A DNA stretch of 64,000 nt from Planctomycetota bacterium (GTDB taxonomy: Bacteria > Planctomycetota > UBA11346): the NCBI GenBank assembly GCA_013816485.1, contig JACDEI010000023.1:1-64000 (forward strand), written 5' to 3'. Positions within the stretch are counted from its first letter, which is position 1, and each line of letters starts with the position of its first letter. A program made the position numbers and the translations under genes. The notes under the pieces are model-generated. The model did not search any database. It saw nothing but the letters and a program-made list of their open reading frames with translations, and was not told where the DNA came from. Of the stretch, positions 42,193 through 51,200 are shown one piece after another.

Positions 42193-42431
42193 GCAGAAAT
42201 TCATCCATCGGGCAATCCTTCCAGACTGCTCAGCAACGCGGGGAAATTTGCCCATCAACAAATCTATCCGAACCGCAGGTATCGACGTTGTGAGGAACCG
42301 AACCGACCATACCGGCCCGACCTCGTCTACTCGCGGCTGGCAGGACGGTACAATTCAGACCCTGGGTTTCGGATCTCTGGGTAGCGGCTGTCAGCTGGTA
42401 GCTGCGGCGGGCGGGCGGGGTGAAACGGGCA

Positions 42432-42512
42432 TGCGGCGAATAGGGCGTCATTCGCCGCAATATGTGCGGTGAATGACTTGCAATGCGGTGATTATGGCAT
42501 ACATTCACCGCA
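42432..42512 (+). promoter_or_regulatory. operator array of five TGCGGYGAAT half-sites
   Basis: TGCGGCGAAT (42432), ATTCGCCGCA (42450), TGCGGTGAAT (42465), TGCGGTGATT (42484) and ATTCACCGCA (42503) lie within 81 bp, ending 16 bp before the fic ATG. They form two inverted pairs with 8- and 9-bp spacers, plus one extra half-site. This is the layout expected for binding sites of a dimeric regulator. The Fic protein has its own C-terminal winged helix, so autoregulation is the simplest idea. Confidence 0.8.
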
Positions 42513-42527
42513 ACCTCCGCGTTACTC

Positions 42528-43676
42528 ATGACCTACATCCACGAACTGCCTGAATGGCCCCAGCTGACCTGGAGCACCGCTGCCGTGGCCAAGCCACTGG
42601 CCACGGTCCGCCACCAACAAGGCAGGCACCTGGGCCGGATGGAATTCCTGGGCTTCGACCTGCGCTCTGAGGCCAACCTCGTAGCCCTGACCGAAGAGGT
42701 GGTGAGAACGTCGGCCATCGAGGGTGAGCGGCTGAACTCCGACGAGGTCCGCTCCTCAATCGCCCGCCGCTTGGGCCTTGATGCCGCTGGCTTGCCGACA
42801 CCAAGCCGGGCGGTCGAGGGCGTGGTGGAGATGATGCTCGACGCCACCCGTCGCTACGACCAACCCCTCTCCGCCGAGCGGTTGTTCGCTTGGCATGCTG
42901 CCCTCTTCCCGACCGCGCGCAGTGGCATGCATCGCATCACGGTCGGCGCTTGGCGCGACGCCGCTGCGGGACCGATGCAGGTGGTGTCAGGGCCGATGGG
43001 CCGCGAGCGAATTCACTTCCAGGCACCAGCAGCTGAGCGGCTCGACAACGAGATGAATCGCTTTCTCGATTGGTTCAACGGAACCAACGATCTCGATCCC
43101 GTGTTGAAGGCAGCGGTGGCCCACTTCTGGTTCGTCACCATCCATCCCTTTGAGGACGGCAACGGGCGCATCGCCCGTGCGATCGCCGACATGGCCCTGG
43201 CGCGTAGCGATGGAACACCGGACCGGTTCTACAGCATGTCCGCCCGCATCGAGGATGAGCGCAAAGAGTACTACTTCCAATTGGAGAGCGCTCAGCGTGG
43301 CTCGACCGACATCACGGCCTGGATCGCCTGGTTCCTTGGGTGCTTGGAGCGGGCGATCGAAGGCGCTGACGGGATGCTGGCCGGAGTCCTGCGGAAGGCT
43401 CGCCTCTGGCAGTCGCTGAATGTCAAACCCGTGAATGAACGCCAGCGCCTGGTGCTCAACCGGATGCTCGGTGATTGGCAGGGATTCCTGACGTCTGCGA
43501 AGTATGCGACCCTGGCGAAATGTTCCGCGGATACCGCCCAGCGCGACATCAAGGATCTCGTCGAGCGTGGAACGCTCGTCCAGAATGAAGCGGGCGGGCG
43601 CAGCACCAGCTATCGGCTGCGAGAGGGTCCGGATTCTCGCGAAGGGAACGCTGGCACTGTTCAACCTGCGGACTGA
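42528..43676 (+). CDS. Fic-family AMPylase-like protein with DUF4172 and winged helix
   Basis: 382 aa. The N-terminal DUF4172-like region contains TSAIEGERL, the inhibitory (S/T)xxxE(G/N) helix that blocks ATP binding (class II). The Fic core has HPFEDGNGRIAR, with catalytic His and all consensus residues. The C-terminal ~90 residues form a winged helix (YATLAKCSADTAQRDIKDLVERGTLVQNEAGGRST). Fic enzymes transfer AMP to hydroxyl groups of target proteins. With both the inhibitory and catalytic motifs intact, this one is likely self-regulated. The upstream operator array fits DNA binding by its own C-terminal domain. Confidence 0.95.
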   Translation: MTYIHELPEWPQLTWSTAAVAKPLATVRHQQGRHLGRMEFLGFDLRSEANLVALTEEVVRTSAIEGERLNSDEVRSSIARRLGLDAAGLPTPSRAVEGVVEMMLDATRRYDQPLSAERLFAWHAALFPTARSGMHRITVGAWRDAAAGPMQVVSGPMGRERIHFQAPAAERLDNEMNRFLDWFNGTNDLDPVLKAAVAHFWFVTIHPFEDGNGRIARAIADMALARSDGTPDRFYSMSARIEDERKEYYFQLESAQRGSTDITAWIAWFLGCLERAIEGADGMLAGVLRKARLWQSLNVKPVNERQRLVLNRMLGDWQGFLTSAKYATLAKCSADTAQRDIKDLVERGTLVQNEAGGRSTSYRLREGPDSREGNAGTVQPAD

Positions 43677-43800
43677 ACCACACCCAATCATGACCCGTTC
43701 TTGCCGGAGGAGCGGCGCCCTGCTGCTCGAGTGCCACAATTCTCTGCAAATGGCCGGTTCTCAGAGAATGGGCACAAGAATCGACCAGACCTGGGCCTAT

Positions 43801-43851
43801 CGCAGGACCACCGCTGCCCCGCAGGCGAAGCCGAGGAGCAAGGCGGGCTGG
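43801..43851. repeat. 51-bp element D, right of fic
   Basis: The second copy of the 42142-42192 element. The bases after it (GCAGGTTCAGATCC) resemble a tRNA T-arm only superficially. The 383-bp gap 43677-44059 holds this copy and a TATAAT at 43936-43941 without a matching -35. Confidence 0.8.
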
Positions 43852-44059
43852 ACGCAGGTTCAGATCCTTATCCACGGATCACCAATCGCCCACCACAACG
43901 ATCACCACCATTCCCGCACGTGGTCCAATCCCGCTTATAATCCAACCGCAACAGAACACGGCACATTCCGCACGCCTTGTCTTCGCCGATCACCGCTTAC
44001 GTTCCGCCCGACCCGTCAGACTTTCACTACTTTAACCAAACTGTCCCTGCGAGGTCCCC

Positions 44060-44686
44060 ATGCAGATGATCCTCTTTGCGCTGAGCGCGCTCAGCGCGCT
44101 CAGCATCGCCATCCTGCTCTGCGCTTGTGGCGACGATTCTGTCACTCCAGCGGCCCCGGTGACTCGAGTCATCCAATTCAATGGGCACGCACTCGACGCG
44201 GATGGGGTCGCCACGCTCGCCCAGTTGGAGGCCGCTGCGGGAACACGCCTGCCCGACGGAAAATATTGGTACGATCCCATGTGCGGTGCGTTCGGTGCCT
44301 GGGGAGGTCCGGTCGTCGCGATCCTGCCTGCCGGTCTCAAACTCGGCGGGCCGGTACCAGCTAACGCTTCTGGTGGCGGCACGGGCGTCTTCACCAATGG
44401 CCGTGAACTGCATCCCTTCGACGTGCTTTATCTTCAGCACCTGCTGGGACCAATCCAACCTGGGCGCTACTTCACCGATGCCTTTGGCAACGCCGGCCTG
44501 GAGGGCGGTCCGGTGTTGGTCAACTTGATCGCGGCGGCGCAACAGCGGGGTGGGTTTTCGTCTTACTCCGCGAACGCCAACGCGAACACGCGCAGCAGCA
44601 TTTCCTCGGAAGGCGTGAGTTTCACCAATAGCACGGGAAAAACCGTGTCCTGGTATCCAGGCTTGGGATCCTCAGTCAGCCAATAG
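44060..44686 (+). CDS. lipoprotein, unknown; signal peptide built from 9-bp repeats
   Basis: 208 aa. The signal peptide LSALSALSIAILLCACGDD has a lipobox ending CAC (acylated Cys ~23). The mature part starts with a Pro/Thr linker, then IQFNGHALDADGVATLAQLEAAAGTRLPDGKYWYDPMCGAFGAWGGP, a compact domain with two Gly/Pro-rich loops, and an Asn/Ser-rich tail. No family is recognised. The LSALSALS core is encoded by the same 27 bp found at the end of accD, so repeat expansion may have shaped the signal peptide. Confidence 0.75.
   Translation: MQMILFALSALSALSIAILLCACGDDSVTPAAPVTRVIQFNGHALDADGVATLAQLEAAAGTRLPDGKYWYDPMCGAFGAWGGPVVAILPAGLKLGGPVPANASGGGTGVFTNGRELHPFDVLYLQHLLGPIQPGRYFTDAFGNAGLEGGPVLVNLIAAAQQRGGFSSYSANANANTRSSISSEGVSFTNSTGKTVSWYPGLGSSVSQ
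44078..44104. repeat. 9-bp tandem repeat (GCGCTCAGC unit) inside a signal peptide
   Basis: Three consecutive 9-mers (one GCGCTGAGC, two GCGCTCAGC), identical base for base to 4580-4606. Because the unit is 9 bp, each copy adds Leu-Ser-Ala in frame. Confidence 0.93.
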
Positions 44687-44823
44687 GAAAGCCCATTCCC
44701 TGCGGAGTGCGGGAGTGCCACATGCTTCGGCTGCCGTGCCGTTCGCCTCCGCGATCCCCGCGCTCGCAACCTTGCCATCACCGTTCAAGCTCCCAGCGTT
44801 CCTACATGACAAGGATCTGTTCC

Positions 44824-45435
44824 ATGCGCCTGCCCCTGCTGCTCATCCCCCTCATCGCCCTCGCCAGTTGCACCACCGAGTCCAACCGCGCCGCTGCGCC
44901 ATCCGCTCCGACGACACCGTCCACGTCGGCCGCGAGTGCTCCGTCGACGCCCGCAGCCGCGGCACCGGGCACGCCGTCGACGCCAGCTCTTCCAACCGCC
45001 GTCGCAGCCACCGCCACAGCGAAGCCCGCGCCAACCAAGGCCACCGTCGACCTGCATGGTTTCGCCGGCCCGACGGACAATGCCGACCTGTTCGGCTACG
45101 ATGAGAACAACAGCCGACTGTTCTTCTATTCCGGCGGCACGATCACCGTGCCGGTGCAACTGAGTGGCGATGGCGATTACGACATCGTCATCAGCGCGGC
45201 CTGCGACGAGGCCAAGGGCGAGAAGGCAAAATTCACCGTGAGCGTGGATGGCCAGGTCGTGGGCGGCGAAACCACCTGCACCACCACCGACGCCAAGGAC
45301 TACGTGGTGAAGGCACCCGGCCTGAAGGCGGGTGAACACAAGATCGCCATCGAGTTCCTGAACGACGTCTACAAAGAGAACGAGTACGATCTCAACCTCT
45401 ACGTTCACAGCGTCACGCTGCAGCCGGCGAAGTAA
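44824..45435 (+). CDS. lipoprotein with CBM-like domain
   Basis: 203 aa from the ATG at 44824. The signal peptide MRLPLLLIPLIALASC ends in a good lipobox (LASC). About 50 residues of Ala/Pro/Thr linker follow, then a beta-sandwich domain (ATVDLHGFAGPTDNADLFGYDENNSRL ... GGETTCTTTDAKDYVVKAPGLKAGEHKIAIEFLNDVY). This resembles xylan-type calcium-dependent carbohydrate-binding modules (CBM36/CBM60-like), with two cysteines placed to form a disulfide. It likely holds glycans at the cell surface; no catalytic domain is attached. Confidence 0.75.
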   Translation: MRLPLLLIPLIALASCTTESNRAAAPSAPTTPSTSAASAPSTPAAAAPGTPSTPALPTAVAATATAKPAPTKATVDLHGFAGPTDNADLFGYDENNSRLFFYSGGTITVPVQLSGDGDYDIVISAACDEAKGEKAKFTVSVDGQVVGGETTCTTTDAKDYVVKAPGLKAGEHKIAIEFLNDVYKENEYDLNLYVHSVTLQPAK

Positions 45436-45466
45436 CCTCAGTCAGCAACATCGATGTTCTGAGACG

Positions 45467-45498
45467 AATAAACCCTCGGTGTTCACCGAGGGTTTATT
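45467..45498. terminator. 14-bp perfect hairpin terminator
   Basis: AATAAACCCTCGGT and ACCGAGGGTTTATT enclose GTTC. The A/T ends of the stem supply the U-tract on both strands, so it can serve the lipoprotein gene and the convergent I78-like gene. Confidence 0.9.
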
Positions 45499-45553
45499 CT
45501 TGTTGGCAGAAAAGTTCCGGCGTACCGACGTATCCAGCCATGACTCCGTTGGT

Positions 45554-46081
45554 TCACCCCGTGGTGATCGCCACTACCACGCCCTTGCGCACGTACAGGT
45601 TCAGACGGTCTGCGCGATAATCCATGGTCGCGGGGAAGTGTTCATCATCACGCGCAAGGACACGGACTACGCGACCAGCGGCGCGCATCTGCATCAGCGC
45701 GTCAGCCTCGGGTAGACCAAGCCAGGTCAGCAGCGCGACCTCACTGACGCCCTCGGCGCGCATGGTCTTGTCCTGCATCGCATGCGCCCACAACACCCGA
45801 CCGCCGAGCACATGCACACCGACCACCAAGCCGACGGGCGACGGGACGGCGGGCGGCAGCGCCTGACCATCACGCTGTTCAACCACCAAGGTGCCACCTT
45901 GACGACGTGCTTCAGCGTCAGCCTGCGCTTCGCTGAGCGCGAACCACGTCCACGTGTGGCGAGCTTTGGCCGCATCCCAAGCATCAGCCGCGGCGAGGCC
46001 GGACTGGACGAGGAGCGCCAGCCCCAGCAACACCATGCCGGAGCAGATGGCGGAAGGACGGTCAAAACAGCTGGTCGACAT
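45554..46081 (-). CDS. exported I78-inhibitor-like protein
   Basis: 175 aa. A signal peptide (GMVLLGLALLVQSGLAAADA) is followed by ~90 residues without match, then a C-terminal TMDYRADRLNLYVRKGVVVAI, close to the (T)MDYRxDRLNxxVDxxGxIxxV pattern of peptidase inhibitor family I78. The family's terminal Cys-Gly is replaced by TTG, so the usual disulfide may be missing. It probably inhibits or binds a secreted protease; that is inferred from the family. Confidence 0.6.
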   Translation of the reverse strand: MSTSCFDRPSAICSGMVLLGLALLVQSGLAAADAWDAAKARHTWTWFALSEAQADAEARRQGGTLVVEQRDGQALPPAVPSPVGLVVGVHVLGGRVLWAHAMQDKTMRAEGVSEVALLTWLGLPEADALMQMRAAGRVVRVLARDDEHFPATMDYRADRLNLYVRKGVVVAITTG

Positions 46082-46265
46082 GATGAGGGCCTCGGTGGTA
46101 GCCGCACCTCCTGCCGGCGGCTACTGGCGACAACCACGATATACACCAAACCGCGGACCTGGCAGTTCACCTGCTCAGGCCCGCGGTAGTGGGATTTTTT
46201 CAACGACTCTCGCTAACCATGGTCGTGCACCTGCGGTGTGCGTCAGGTCAGGCGAGCGTAACGCG

Positions 46266-46541
46266 TCACTGCTTGGGCGAGACCAGGACGAATGCAGAAG
46301 CCTCACGGTTCCACCTGACCACCACCGCGTCGCCGACCTTCAGATTCGCCGGCATCTTGGTGACTTTCACCACTGCCGTGCCATCCGGTTCGATGACCGG
46401 GCTGGACACCGTCACGGTTTTTTTGTCCGGGTTCAGGGCGGTGACCTTGGCTTCGGCATCGGCCGCCGACAGAGTGACGTTGGAAAATATGGCCAAGCCG
46501 GCGATGGCAAAGGCCGCGTAGGTGCGTCCGAATCGGTTCAT
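46266..46541 (-). CDS. small exported protein, unknown
   Basis: 91 aa from the ATG at 46541. GGAG at -9 upstream is one of the few clear ribosome binding sites in the window. A signal peptide (TYAAFAIAGLAIFSNVTLSAA) is followed by a ~60-residue beta-rich domain (AKVTALNPDKKTVTVSSPVIEPDGTAVVKVTKMPANLKVGDAVVVRWN), which could be an OB-like or copper-binding-like fold. Small periplasmic proteins of this shape are common, and no function is claimed. Confidence 0.7.
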   Translation of the reverse strand: MNRFGRTYAAFAIAGLAIFSNVTLSAADAEAKVTALNPDKKTVTVSSPVIEPDGTAVVKVTKMPANLKVGDAVVVRWNREASAFVLVSPKQ

Positions 46542-46700
46542 GGGATTTTTCTCCGTATGGCCGCGCGATGGCGGCCTGGGTGGTGGTGTGATCGGACGAA
46601 GTGTTCGTCGCTCACCCAGATACCGCACGTCCTACGCAATCCATCCTGAAATTATTTCCGCGCCGCACGATCTCTGATCACTGATCAGCCCGTGATGAGA

Positions 46701-46780
46701 TTCCTTCGTGCCTTCGTGGCTTCGTGGCGGAATTTTTTCTGGTAGCTTGGCTAGCTTTACGCCATTGGGCGAAGCCCCTG
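46701..46780. repeat. half copy of the CTTCGTGC palindromic element
   Basis: TTCCTTCGTGCCTTCGTGGC... followed by GGCGGAATTTTTTCTGGTAGC, AGCTTTACGCCATTGGGC and GAAGCCCC matches the right arm of the 5539-5727 element. Its left arm is missing here. It lies 55 bp from the sigma factor stop. Confidence 0.88.
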
Positions 46781-46834
46781 AGCAGATACGATTGACCACG
46801 GATTGGCCTCGCCACCTGCCCAGGTGACCGCGCG

Positions 46835-48136
46835 TCAGAAATCATTGATCGCAGTCGGCTTGGGGCTGTCCAAGTCCGGCCGTTCAACGAGGAGCGCGAT
46901 GGCTTGTGGACCAGACTCGGTGGTCTTCCAGCGGACAAACACGCGCTCGCCCGCCATGAGCGCAGAAAATTTCTCCGGCTTGCCATTGATGAGCAGAATG
47001 GATTCATCCATCGTGCCGATGCTGATGAAGTCCTGATCCGCGTGCAACATCGGCATGCGGGTCGGCTCCATAAGCCCGGCGAAAATGTATTCCGCATCGC
47101 GCACGACGATGGTGCGACGTTTATCGATGAACGGTCGTTCGTCTGCTGACTGAGCTATTGGCTGAATTGCTGGCTGAATTGCTGGCTGGGCTGCGACAGC
47201 GACAGGGGCAGTCACCGTCGGGGCGACGGTCGGCGCAACCAGAACCACCGGCACTGATGCCGTAGGTTGCACCGGCACTACGTTCACAGACACGGGAGAC
47301 ATCACCGCTACGGGAGACCCGCTGCGATGCTGAGCTTCGTCCACGCCGATGAACCACACCATCCCAACCGCCCCGGCGATCACGATGCCCACCAGCGCGA
47401 CCCAGGCGGCTATGGAAGTGGTGCCAGATCCGGCCGCAGCAGCATGCATCACCGTCGGCAGCGTCTTGGACGCGAGCAACTGCGACAGGGCCGTCGGATC
47501 TGACAGCGGAACCGCAGGTGGCAGATCGCGTGCGTTCGCCTGCTGGGACAGGAACGCCGTCAGCATCGCCAACGACAGCGCGACACCACGTTGGCGCAGC
47601 GCTCCACGCAGCATCTCTCTTCCACGACTCAGGCGGCTCGCAAAGGTCCCGACCTTGCAGCCCATCAGGTGGGCGCCTTCGTCATGGCCGTGGTTCTGGA
47701 GGTGGTGCAGGATCACCGGGACGCGGAATTTTTCCGGTACGGATTCGAGCGCCTCGTCGAACACCGCGGTAATACGCGCACGATCACCATCCTGGTCATC
47801 GGTGATCACGGTGCTGCTGGGCATGGCTTCCCGCTCGTATTTGACCCGGGTCAGCGCCTGCCGACGCAGGTCGATACAGGCACACCAGGCAACATGATGC
47901 AGCCACGCCGCTACCGAGGCCTGGCCGGTCAACGACGCCGCCTTGGTCGCCAGCGCAATGAATGCGGCCTGCGCGGCATCCTCCGCATCATGGCTGCGCC
48001 CGAGGGTCCGCCGGCAAGCGCACAACACGCTTGCCCCATGGCGACGCTCGATCTGCGCGAACGCGGCTTCGTCGCGGCGTAACACGAAGGCCGCCAGCAG
48101 GGCGCCGTCAGTTGCTTGGTCGTTGGAGGGTTCCAT
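46835..48136 (-). CDS. ECF sigma factor with C-terminal transmembrane extension
   Basis: 433 aa from the ATG at 48136 (starts at 48169 or 48226 are possible). Sigma region 2 is ALLAAFVLRRDEAAFAQIERRHGASVLCACRRTL...DAEDAAQAAFIALATKA. Region 4 is VPEKFRVPVILHHLQNHGHDEGAHLMGCKVGTFASRLSRGREMLRG. This is the planctomycete-type ECF layout. A membrane span (AAWVALVGIVIAGAVGMVWFIGV) and a Val/Pro/Ala-rich stretch follow, then a beta-rich C-terminal domain of ~90 residues that would be outside the membrane. Such fused tails are thought to replace a separate anti-sigma factor. Its direct targets are unknown. Confidence 0.9.
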   Translation of the reverse strand: MEPSNDQATDGALLAAFVLRRDEAAFAQIERRHGASVLCACRRTLGRSHDAEDAAQAAFIALATKAASLTGQASVAAWLHHVAWCACIDLRRQALTRVKYEREAMPSSTVITDDQDGDRARITAVFDEALESVPEKFRVPVILHHLQNHGHDEGAHLMGCKVGTFASRLSRGREMLRGALRQRGVALSLAMLTAFLSQQANARDLPPAVPLSDPTALSQLLASKTLPTVMHAAAAGSGTTSIAAWVALVGIVIAGAVGMVWFIGVDEAQHRSGSPVAVMSPVSVNVVPVQPTASVPVVLVAPTVAPTVTAPVAVAAQPAIQPAIQPIAQSADERPFIDKRRTIVVRDAEYIFAGLMEPTRMPMLHADQDFISIGTMDESILLINGKPEKFSALMAGERVFVRWKTTESGPQAIALLVERPDLDSPKPTAINDF

Positions 48137-48235
48137 CCCTTGCTCTACCGGACGAGGTGCGGGTTCCATCCCAGGAATTTTACGCCCTGATGGCGGGATC
48201 GTCGAGAGGTGCAGCTGTTGTGACACGATGCCCCC

Positions 48236-51200
48236 TCAGCGACTGGCCTGCGGCGGTCGGCCCGAGCAGCTCAGACCCCATAACTTCTCCAACGGCGCAT
48301 CGATGGCGATACCGGCTTTCGCTGAGCCATAGCCCCAGGCGTAGGTACGAATCTGCAGACGATGCCACCCAGGCGTCAACGTCACCGGAACGGTCGAGGT
48401 CAGCCACGCGTTCGCGATCTCCTTCTTCGACTCGTTGTCGAAGATCTTGACGTCATCCAACGTCAGGCGCACGCGTGACTGCGGCATGTTGTGGATGATC
48501 ACGCTCACCGCTGTCTCGGCCTCGGCGCGCACCCAGGCGGTGGCGTACCACACCTGCGCACCACCTTTGCCGAAATGGACGCGCGCGTCGAGCGCTTCGA
48601 CTTCGGTTGGTTGCCAGCGCGCTTCGCGCACGGGATTCCAATAGCCGGTGAGTTGGTCGCCGGTGAACGTCGCCTTGGGATCGAAGGTGCCGCTGTCCGG
48701 CGGATAAAGTGCCTGCTCGAAGAACGCGCGCACCTCGTCCTTCATTTTACCCGGCGGATCCCAGGTGAACTTCTCAGCCCCCGGTCCGCCGAATGGCCCG
48801 AGGATCATCCAGTTGCGCAGCACCATGCCGCTGCCGACCGCGGGCGCGGCGAATTCCGCTGGGGCCCATGAGCCGGGATAGAGGCGTGCCTCGCTTGGTT
48901 CATCGAAGGTCTCGCGACTGGCGGACCCGTCAGTGTTCGCCCACCAGGCCTTGGCGTGGCCGCCGAGGGTGGTCTCGAAGTTGACGGTGGTGCGCAGCGC
49001 CGGCGAAATTACCGGCAGCCCTGGGATGGCCGTGCGCGGGATGGTCACGCTGACCACGTAGCCCTTGCCGTCGGCGTCCTGCTTGCCACCCAACTCCGCG
49101 CCGGCGAGTTCGCCGACGTGTGCGAACTGAGCGGTGCCCACCGGCGTCTTGTACGATTGCGGCTTGGCGCCGGCACCCTTCCACGCGGGATGGAAAGCGA
49201 TCGCCGCCGGACGGACCTTGCCGGCATCGTCAAACAGACCGAGCACCACGCGCACGTCGCCTGGGCGACCACCTTTTGCGCCATCAGGTTTCGCCGCCGG
49301 ATCACCCTGGACATAGAAGCTCACTGCGTCGCTCGCGCGGTCGTGGGCGAACACGCGTTCGATCGGCGCCAGGGCGCGCGGTGCGAAGGTGGTGCCGGTG
49401 CGCACATGGAAACGCAGGTGCAGGTGTTCGGGATCCCACAGACAGCGCGCCTCGACCGTGCGGTCTTTGTCGACGCGGAACTCCACCGGATCGGCCTGCT
49501 CCCAGCCCGCGAGCGAACCGTCGTGCGCCACGCCACCGAACGCTGGAGCGAAACGCGCCAGACGCGCAGCACCCGAACCACCACGCACCGCCAGGGCGAC
49601 CTCGGGCGGGCGGGCGATCTGCGGCAGGGCGATGCTGACCATGGCCTGCAATTCCTTCAGCTTGCGCACCGGGTTCTCGCGCAGCGACCAGCCGACACAG
49701 CGGAACACCAATGGCGTGTCCTTGCCGACGCCGACGTAGATCGCGCCGTCTTTGGGATCGGCGTAGGTCATGCCGGAGAAGAACTCCCCAGGCAGATCGT
49801 AGATCCCCAGGCGACTGCCACCGGGCGGGAACAAGGTGTCGACGTACAGACCGTCCTCGTTGTAGAGCACCACGCCGCAGCGCGACTGATCGATCACCGG
49901 CAGGATGCCGTTCATCGGCGCGCGGATGTGCATCCCGCCGACGGTTTCGCCCGCTTGTGGCGTGCCGTTGACCGCCGCGCGACCGACACGCCAACGCAGG
50001 CGCATGCCGCCTTTGCCATCGGGGACGTAGGCGGAGACCTTTTCCTGCGACGCGTGGTTAGCGCTGAAATTCGGGCCGCCACGGGCGCTGACCCAGAAAC
50101 CTTTTTCCGGTGTTCCGTCGACCTGCGCCCAGTCACTGCTGAAATGGTCGGCTAGCTCGTTGCCGCCGAAGATCGCGGTGGCGCTGCCGTCGGCGCGCGC
50201 GCTGAAGACCGGATCGGTGATGATCTTCTGCCACGGACCGAACTCGGGGATGCCGCGCTCATCGATGCGCGTCACCGGCAAACGCCAGACATCGCGCCCG
50301 CCCTGGTTGATGGCGAGCAGCGCGAGATCCTCTCCCGCCTGTTCGCCGTGGTAGCGCAGCACATTGCCCGGCAGCGTCATGGGCGAATCGCGGAACTCCG
50401 CCTCCTGGACCTTGCCGTCGCCGTTCTGGTCACGCCAGGTGAAGCGCTGCGCCGGTCCTTTTTCCGGTTTCACGCTGACGATGCCGGCCGCGAGTTTCCA
50501 CCGGTCGCCGTCGAGGCGGTAGATCGCGTACTGACTGCGCGGCGAGCAGGCGAGGAACGGTTTGCCACCGACGCGCACCATGCGCACATGGTCATAACCT
50601 TCCAGGAACGGATCGGTGCCGACCTCCGGCCACACCGCTTCCAGGGTAAATCGACCGGTCTTGTAATCGATGACGTAACGGCTGAGCCAGCCGCCATGAC
50701 CACCGATGTAGGCGTGGCTCGGGTTTGCTGGATCGACGGTCCAGCCATCGTTGGCCTTGGTTTGCAAACTGGGGTATTCGCGCAGCAGCTTGCCGTCCGC
50801 ACTCCATTCGCTGACACGCGATGGGCCATCGTACTCCACCACCAACAGGCGATCCTTGCCTTCGGCGTCGGTCCACGAAGCCAGCTTCATCGGACGCATG
50901 AAGGTTTCTGGGTCGTAGGTGCCGGGCTTCTGCACGTCGAGGCGGCCATAGCTGCGCAGACGTTTGCCGTCGGCCGCGTACTGGTGCACCTTGTTGGCCT
51001 TCGGCTCGCTGACGTAGATGCGGCCTTTGCTGTCGACCGTCAGGCCGCTCGGATCCATCGCCGTTGGGATCGTCAGGATTTGTTTCCATGCCCCATCAGG
51101 CACACCGTCCTTGAGTGACACCATGCTTACCGACCACCCGGATCCGGCGGCGTGCAGGCCATAGAGTTTTCCATCACGCGCGGACAGACCACGTGGACGC

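Noticed and set aside
43852-43875. tRNA remnant after element D (GCAGGTTCAGATCC)
   Set aside because: There is only a T-arm-like string, and no fold could be completed.
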